This document shows, piece by piece, positions 1 through 3,746 of a stretch of DNA of 7,005 nucleotides. The stretch is from Candidatus Brocadiaceae bacterium. GTDB taxonomy: Bacteria > Planctomycetota > Brocadiia > SM23-32. The notes under the pieces are model-generated. The model searched no databases and was not told the DNA's origin. It saw only the letters and a program-made list of their open reading frames with translations. How positions within the stretch are numbered: the stretch's first letter is position 1; every line of letters begins with the position of its first letter. Where the stretch lies: contig PWZK01000053.1 in assembly GCA_003567495.1 (NCBI GenBank), positions 1 through 7,005 of the forward strand. The letters run 5' to 3'. Both the position numbers and the translations under genes were made by a program.

Positions 1-75
1 CCAGTGGTGCAGATTTCTGAAGCAGATGTGCCGCTGGAGACGCGCCCGCAGGGCCTGCCTGCTGCAGGCAGGTAA
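1..75 (+). CDS. C-terminal fragment of an unidentified protein
   Basis: Frame 1 is open from the left edge to a TAA at 73-75, giving 24 residues that include ISEADVPLETRP and end in PAAGR. The other two forward frames give less protein-like translations, and codon choice here (CTG, GTG, CCG, GGC) resembles the genes further right. The fragment is too short to assign a family. It lies on the same strand as the methyltransferase but 190 bp upstream of it, so the two need not be co-transcribed. It could also be a chance open frame; confidence is limited by length. Confidence 0.4.
   Translation, partial: PVVQISEADVPLETRPQGLPAAGR
54..72. other. Perfect inverted repeat at the end of the upstream reading frame
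   Basis: CCTGCCTG at 54-61 pairs with CAGGCAGG at 65-72 around a 3-nt loop, immediately before the TAA at 73-75. A second small hairpin follows: GTTTTT at 82-87 with AAAAAC at 93-98. Neither is followed by a clean T-run on the plus strand, so an intrinsic terminator is possible but not shown. Confidence 0.35.
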
Positions 76-157
76 ACCGTCGTTTTTGAGGCAAAAACAC
101 AGAGTGTGATTTTCAAAAGCTGTAAAATCTGCTTGTAAGATTAAACATAACAGTCGT

Positions 158-200
158 TTATATTTAATCCTGCCGTTGGTTTATGAAATATGCGGGTTAG
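158..200 (-). repeat. Dispersed 43-bp intergenic repeat, copy 1
   Basis: Read on the minus strand the element begins CTAACCCGCATATTTCATAA, continues ACCAACGGCAGG and ends in TTAAATATAA. It aligns without gaps to 6336-6378 (37 of the first 42 plus-strand positions from 158 identical) and to 1106-1148 (34 of 43 identical, opposite orientation). All three copies lie outside genes. The function is unknown. Confidence 0.8.
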
Positions 201-249
201 ACGTAGTTCACTGAATATACCTGAAATTTTTTATAAAAACACTCTAACC

Positions 250-255
250 AGGGAG
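250..255 (+). promoter_or_regulatory. Ribosome binding site that supports a GTG start
   Basis: AGGGAG lies 10 nt before GTG at 266-268. No in-frame ATG is better placed, and the protein family normally begins just before the [A/G]ERIN motif. The Shine-Dalgarno therefore supports GTG as the true start. Confidence 0.75.
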
Positions 256-265
256 TAAAGAAATA

Positions 266-1066
266 GTGATAGTTATCGCCGAAAGGATAAACGCTACGCG
301 CAAGAGCATTGCAAAGGCGCTGAAAGAACGCGACGGGGAGTTCATAGCTTCAGAAACCAGAAAACAGACCGAAGCCGGCGCAAGTTTCATAGATGTAAAC
401 GCCGGAAGCGACCCCTCATCGGAGATAGAGAGCCTGCGCTGGGCGGTGGGCATAGTTCAGGAAAACACTCATCTGCCGCTTTGCCTGGATTGTGCCGGTG
501 CAAGGGGGTTCGAAGAAGCTCTGAAGGTCGTGGAAGGCGAGGTCGTGATGCTTAACAGCGTGAACGGCGAAAAAGATAAACTGGATGCCATCCTCCCGAT
601 CGCCGCCGACAGAGGGGCTCTGCTTGCGGGCTTGCTTATGGACGAAAGAGGCCTGCCGCAGAGTGTAGAAGACAGGCTGGAGGTGGCGGAAAAAATTGTG
701 GAAGGCGCTAATAAAGCCGGCGTTCCGACCGAAAAGCTGTACCTGGACCCCTGCATTCAGCCACTGAGCACGACCCCTCAGGACGTAGAAAACGTGATAG
801 AAGCGGTGGATAAAATAATGGGCGCATTCCCCGGCGTTCATACCACGGCCGGTCTTTCGAACATAGGTTTCGGACTCCCCCGCCGGAGCATACTTAACCG
901 CGTGTTTCTCACCTATCTGATCGGGGCGGGTATGGATTCGGCAATCATGGACCCGACCGAGCCGGATATGATGGCAACCGTGTTTGCGGCGGAAGCGCTT
1001 TCCGGACGTGACGAATTCTGCATGAACTATATTCAGGCGGAACGCAAGGGATTGCTGAGACCGTAA
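266..1066 (+). CDS. Methyltetrahydrofolate:corrinoid methyltransferase (AcsE/MeTr-like, pterin-binding TIM barrel)
   Basis: A 266-residue protein predicted to transfer the N5-methyl group of methyl-tetrahydrofolate (or a related pterin) to the cobalt of a corrinoid protein, or the reverse; cytoplasmic. It is nearly the same length as acetogen MeTr (about 262 aa) and aligns with it almost without gaps. It shows AERIN at 5-9, DVNAG at 43-47, LCLD with Asp75, LNSVNGE at 96-102, LYLDP with Asp161, and GLSN with Asn199. These match the pterin-binding Asp75, Asp160 and Asn199 of the Moorella enzyme. The start is GTG with AGGGAG upstream. No corrinoid protein, activator or CO dehydrogenase/acetyl-CoA synthase gene is visible nearby. 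Its role (Wood-Ljungdahl branch, demethylation, or methyl supply) cannot be fixed here. The domain assignment is strong; the exact pathway is open, so no symbol is given. Confidence 0.88.
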   Translation: MIVIAERINATRKSIAKALKERDGEFIASETRKQTEAGASFIDVNAGSDPSSEIESLRWAVGIVQENTHLPLCLDCAGARGFEEALKVVEGEVVMLNSVNGEKDKLDAILPIAADRGALLAGLLMDERGLPQSVEDRLEVAEKIVEGANKAGVPTEKLYLDPCIQPLSTTPQDVENVIEAVDKIMGAFPGVHTTAGLSNIGFGLPRRSILNRVFLTYLIGAGMDSAIMDPTEPDMMATVFAAEALSGRDEFCMNYIQAERKGLLRP

Positions 1067-1105
1067 GTGTCATACGTTAGCCTGCATTGCTCACAACCCG
1101 TAAGG

Positions 1106-1148
1106 CTAGCCCGAATATTTTATAAATCAACGACAGTTATTAATATAA
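1106..1148 (+). repeat. Dispersed 43-bp intergenic repeat, copy 3 (most diverged)
   Basis: On the plus strand it begins CTAGCCCGAATATTTTATAA, continues with ATCAACGACAG and ends in TTAATATAA. Thirty-four of 43 positions match copy 1 read on the opposite strand, with no gaps. It lies 39 bp after the methyltransferase stop, so copies 1 and 3 bracket that gene in inverted orientation. Confidence 0.7.
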
Positions 1149-1230
1149 AGGCTGTACAATCAGTATGTTAAATAGCCGGCGTTTTTTCCTGCTCATGTTT
1201 GAAAACACAACAGCTTTCAGCGCTTACTAC

Positions 1231-1288
1231 GGCGCCGAAACAATCCGGCGCCTCCGCCCGGAGCTACGACTGATGCGACCCTCCGGGC
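1231..1288. other. Tandem GC-rich stem-loops
   Basis: GGCGCCG at 1231-1237 pairs perfectly with CGGCGCC at 1246-1252 (8-nt loop). GCCCGGAG at 1256-1263 pairs perfectly with CTCCGGGC at 1281-1288 (17-nt loop). The stems are only 3 nt apart and sit inside AT-rich sequence. There is no T-run after either on either strand, so they do not look like ordinary intrinsic terminators. They may belong to a structured RNA or a protein-binding site. Confidence 0.55.
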
Positions 1289-1329
1289 CTGAGAAATATG
1301 AAAAAATTATACAAAATCTTGCACATAGC

Positions 1330-1391
1330 CGCTTAAACAACAACATGTTATGCACATTAACAATTTGTTGTTAGTGTCAGCATATTAAGCG
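1330..1391. terminator. Nested stem-loop between convergent genes, possible terminator
   Basis: An outer stem, CGCTTAA (1330-1336) with TTAAGCG (1385-1391), encloses an inner AT-rich hairpin. The inner one pairs ACAACAA (1337-1343) with TTGTTGT (1365-1371) and TGTTA (1346-1350) with TAACA (1358-1362). It ends 1 bp from the mtnA stop codon (1393-1395) and could end transcription from that side. The U-tract is short and interrupted, so the terminator label is tentative. Confidence 0.4.
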
Positions 1392-1392
1392 C

Positions 1393-2460
1393 CTACTCGA
1401 TGGTCGCCGCAATTTTCTCCCGGTCCGGCGCCCTGATAATGCCGCGTTCGGTGACGATCGCCGTTATATTGCCGGCCGGAGTAACGTCGAAAGCCGGGTT
1501 GTAAACTTCTATTCCGTCGGGAGCGATTTTTCGATCGGACCAGCGTGTTATCTCTTCCCCATCCCGCTGTTCAATCGGTATGTCGGCCCCATCGGCCAGT
1601 GCCATGTCGATGGTCGATACGGGCGCAGCTACGTAGAAGGGCACGCCGTGTTCTTTTGCAAGCACGCTAAGGCCGTATGTGCCTATTTTATTTGCCGTAT
1701 CCCCGCATGCCGCTATGCGGTCGGCGCCCACTATTACCGCATCCACCCTGCCCTCTTTCATAACCTGTGCCGCCATGCTGTCGCATATCAAGGTAACCGG
1801 CACGGACGCTTCCTTAAGCTCCCATGCAGTCAGCCTTGCGCCCTGAAGCAGCGGCCGGCTTTCGTCCGCAATGACTGACACCCGCTTGCCGGCTTCCGTA
1901 GCGGCGTAAATAAGTGCCAGCGCTGTGCCGTAGCCCGCCGTGGCAAGCGCCCCGGCATTGCAGTGTGTCAGCACGCTGTCGCCGTCTTTGAGGAGGCTTT
2001 CGCCTTTTTTCCCTAAAGCACGACAGGTGCGCATGTCTTCATCCCTTATCGCTATCGCTTCTTCCAGCATCCGGCGTCTGAGCCGCAGCGCAGTCATGTG
2101 GCGGTTTTCTTCCGCAATCCGCTCCATGCGATCCAGCGCCCAGAACAGGTTGACAGCGGTAGGACGGCTGGATTCAAGGTATTTTTTGTATTCCGTGAGG
2201 TCTCCGAGCAGCGCTTCACCGTTTTTTGCGCTGCTCTCCTTCAGCCCCAGCACCAGCCCCATAGCCGCGGCGACGCCCAGCGCCGGCGCCCCCCGCACGC
2301 TCAGCACCCTGATCGCCTTCCACATCTGTTCTATATCGTCGCACCTTAAATACTTAAAACACGACGGCAGCAGTGTCTGGTCGATCAGCTCCGCATAACC
2401 GTTTTCATCACCTACCCAGCGAATAGTCTCAATCTTTGGCCTGACGTGTGAGTCGTGCAT
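1393..2460 (-). CDS. mtnA: S-methyl-5-thioribose-1-phosphate isomerase family protein (MtnA / eIF-2B alpha-like)
   Basis: A 355-residue aldose-1-phosphate/ketose-1-phosphate isomerase. The classical reaction converts 5-methylthioribose-1-phosphate to 5-methylthioribulose-1-phosphate in methionine salvage. Visible family motifs are RGAPALG (from residue 56), RPTAVNLFW (99-107), THCNAGALAT with the expected catalytic Cys167, DESRPLLQGARLTAWEL (199-215), GADRI with catalytic Asp247, TANKIGT (255-261), IPIEQRD and NPAFDVTP. Length and the Cys/Asp positions match Bacillus MtnA (353 aa, Cys160, Asp240) with an offset of seven. The frame stays open for 31 more codons, but ATG 2458-2460 has AGGAGG 12 nt upstream and the extension lies inside the propeller gene. 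The usual GADRIAxNGD has Cys252 in place of Asn. No other methionine-salvage gene is present, so the substrate may be another 5-substituted ribose-1-phosphate. Confidence 0.93.
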   Translation of the reverse strand: MHDSHVRPKIETIRWVGDENGYAELIDQTLLPSCFKYLRCDDIEQMWKAIRVLSVRGAPALGVAAAMGLVLGLKESSAKNGEALLGDLTEYKKYLESSRPTAVNLFWALDRMERIAEENRHMTALRLRRRMLEEAIAIRDEDMRTCRALGKKGESLLKDGDSVLTHCNAGALATAGYGTALALIYAATEAGKRVSVIADESRPLLQGARLTAWELKEASVPVTLICDSMAAQVMKEGRVDAVIVGADRIAACGDTANKIGTYGLSVLAKEHGVPFYVAAPVSTIDMALADGADIPIEQRDGEEITRWSDRKIAPDGIEVYNPAFDVTPAGNITAIVTERGIIRAPDREKIAATIE

Positions 2461-2465
2461 AATAA

Positions 2466-3746
2466 TTACCTGCCTCCTGTCAGATTTTTCATATCGGCGA
2501 TAAACACCCGCCTTGTTCCGCCTGTGAATGCATTGAATGTAACCCAGCGCCAAGTCCTGTCCCAGGCCGGGTGCGGGTCTACTCTAAGCGTCCTGTCCTG
2601 AAGCTCACCAGATGTTTTTGTATTGATGCGAATTATGGTTTGTTCCCTGCCTGTAAGCAAGTCGATCCAGCGGAGGGGTACAGTGCCGTCGCCAAAAGCG
2701 ACAGCTTCTTTAACATAAGTGTCCGAAAGAAGATAGCGCCCATCACGGTGCACGGTAGGGTGCCCCGATCCCGTAAGGCCGGCATGCATTTTAGCAAGGC
2801 CGGCTCCGTTTCTTTTAACCTCTACGAAACGCATTTGGCCCCGGTCTATCTTGAGGTTCATGGATATCTTTTCCCCGTCGGGAAACCATGTGGCGTGGTG
2901 ACCGCCTTTCTCCCATTGTTCCGGGCCCACGGCGCAGTGCATGGCATTTCCTTCTATAGGAATCGTAACCCAGGCAAAGCGCACATTCACGTCTTTCGTG
3001 GCAAAAGCATTCCAGACGGGATTATCCTGCGCCTTAAACCAGCGCAGACTCAACATAAGCCAGTCTCCCTGCGGATTGAATTTGCTGTGGAAACCGTACA
3101 CTTCCCAGCTCTCCGGATCATCTATGTTAACGGGCGGACGGGACCGCATGACCATGTCTTTGATGGAGACCAGCAGGCGAGAGCGACCGGTTTTAGTATC
3201 GGTTACAAAAAAACCGTCATCTTCCGCCAGGCCGATATTTTGCCGGACGTTTTCTTCCGGTATGACAACGCCATAGCCGGGTTGTGTCTTTCGCATGGTG
3301 CTCATGTTAGCTGAAATGAGCAGCCTGCCGTCGGGAGAAGCATGATATACGGTGCCTTCCAGACGCCGGCGCTTGCCGGCAATGGGGTCGAGCCGCCATG
3401 CAAAAGGTTTCCAGCTTGTGGTATCGACATCATTAAAAAACAGCTGACGGTCGGATGCTCCCCAGTTAATGTTAGCACCCATCTGAGGCTCCCAGCCGCA
3501 GGTCTCGGCTGCCACCCAGTCTTCTCCGGTCTTCAGGTCAACAATACATACGTTGCCCTTTTCACCGGGTTCCGGCTGCCGGTCTTCAAATGGCAGCTGA
3601 AAGACAGCCAGGTAACGCCCTGAAGGACTGATGGGCGAGGTATCAAAAAAACGATGTATGCAGCCGGGGCGTCGCGGCGTAACACACCAAACCGGCACAA
3701 GCGGATCAAATTCTTCATATGCTGGAAACTTTTCAGTCTTTATCAT
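2466..3746 (-). CDS. Seven-bladed TolB/oligogalacturonate-lyase-like beta-propeller protein
   Basis: A 426-residue protein with seven WD40-like/TolB-like blade signatures, each an aromatic or His, then P/S-x-G and a hydrophobic strand: near residues 36-50, 90-105, 134-146, 219-234, 283-297, 328-342 and 390-405. Examples are HASPDGRLLIS, HPTVHRDGRYLL and DPHPAW. His residues recur at blade entries (His220, His284, His329, His392), compatible with a metal or substrate site at the central channel. In oligogalacturonate lyase (PelW/Ogl) the Mn2+ site is His/Gln/His/His; the exact QxxHxH pattern is not seen here, so lyase activity is not assured. There is no signal peptide or membrane segment, suggesting a cytoplasmic location. 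The start ATG has AGGGAG 6 nt upstream and overlaps the preceding gene by 14 bp; mtnA starts 5 bp downstream. The fold is fairly sure, the function unknown. Confidence 0.78.
   Translation of the reverse strand: MIKTEKFPAYEEFDPLVPVWCVTPRRPGCIHRFFDTSPISPSGRYLAVFQLPFEDRQPEPGEKGNVCIVDLKTGEDWVAAETCGWEPQMGANINWGASDRQLFFNDVDTTSWKPFAWRLDPIAGKRRRLEGTVYHASPDGRLLISANMSTMRKTQPGYGVVIPEENVRQNIGLAEDDGFFVTDTKTGRSRLLVSIKDMVMRSRPPVNIDDPESWEVYGFHSKFNPQGDWLMLSLRWFKAQDNPVWNAFATKDVNVRFAWVTIPIEGNAMHCAVGPEQWEKGGHHATWFPDGEKISMNLKIDRGQMRFVEVKRNGAGLAKMHAGLTGSGHPTVHRDGRYLLSDTYVKEAVAFGDGTVPLRWIDLLTGREQTIIRINTKTSGELQDRTLRVDPHPAWDRTWRWVTFNAFTGGTRRVFIADMKNLTGGR
2473..2478 (-). promoter_or_regulatory. Ribosome binding site of mtnA inside the end of the propeller gene
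   Basis: On the minus strand AGGAGG precedes ATG 2460 by 12 nt. It lies within the last codons of the upstream gene, whose stop is at 2466-2468. It decides between this start and longer in-frame alternatives, and indicates translational coupling. Confidence 0.75.

Larger units (their letters stand above)
76..265. other. Intergenic region upstream of the methyltransferase
   Basis: This AT-rich gap holds one copy of the dispersed 43-bp repeat (158-200) and a ribosome binding site (250-255). A weak promoter-like pair lies between them: TTCACT at 207-212 and TATAAA at 232-237, with a spacing of 19, longer than optimal. No open frame with coding character was found. Confidence 0.5.
1067..1392. 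other. Convergent intergenic region with several inverted repeats
   Basis: The two flanking genes converge on this 326-bp gap. It contains an imperfect 7-bp stem (1076-1082 with 1104-1110, including a G-T pair), a copy of the dispersed repeat (1106-1148), a TACAAT at 1155-1160, two perfect GC-rich stems (1231-1288) and an AT-rich nested stem (1330-1391). A 69-codon frame runs from ATG 1165 to a stop at 1372-1374. It spans the hairpins, has only a distant AAAGG as a ribosome site, and its product resembles nothing recognised. The stretch is best treated as non-coding, possibly a terminator cluster or a structured RNA. Confidence 0.55.

Noticed and set aside
1076..1110. Intrinsic terminator just after the methyltransferase gene
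   Set aside because: The 7-bp stem includes a G-T pair, has a 21-nt loop and is not followed by a U-tract.
1165..1374. A 69-codon plus-strand frame in the convergent gap
   Set aside because: It spans two perfect hairpins and most of a third, has only a distant AAAGG as ribosome site, and its composition and product do not look like a protein family. It is described as part of the non-coding region instead.
1330..1391. Integron attC site
   Set aside because: The palindrome superficially recalls attC, but the RYYYAAC and GTTRRRY core sites are not at its ends and there is no integrase or cassette array.
2461..2553. A 31-codon N-terminal extension of the MtnA homologue
   Set aside because: It overlaps the end of the propeller gene, does not resemble the family N-terminus, and a good AGGAGG precedes the internal ATG at 2460.
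2571..3314. A 247-codon plus-strand frame opposite the propeller gene
   Set aside because: It is antisense to the blade repeats, with no ribosome site or recognisable motif; a shadow frame.
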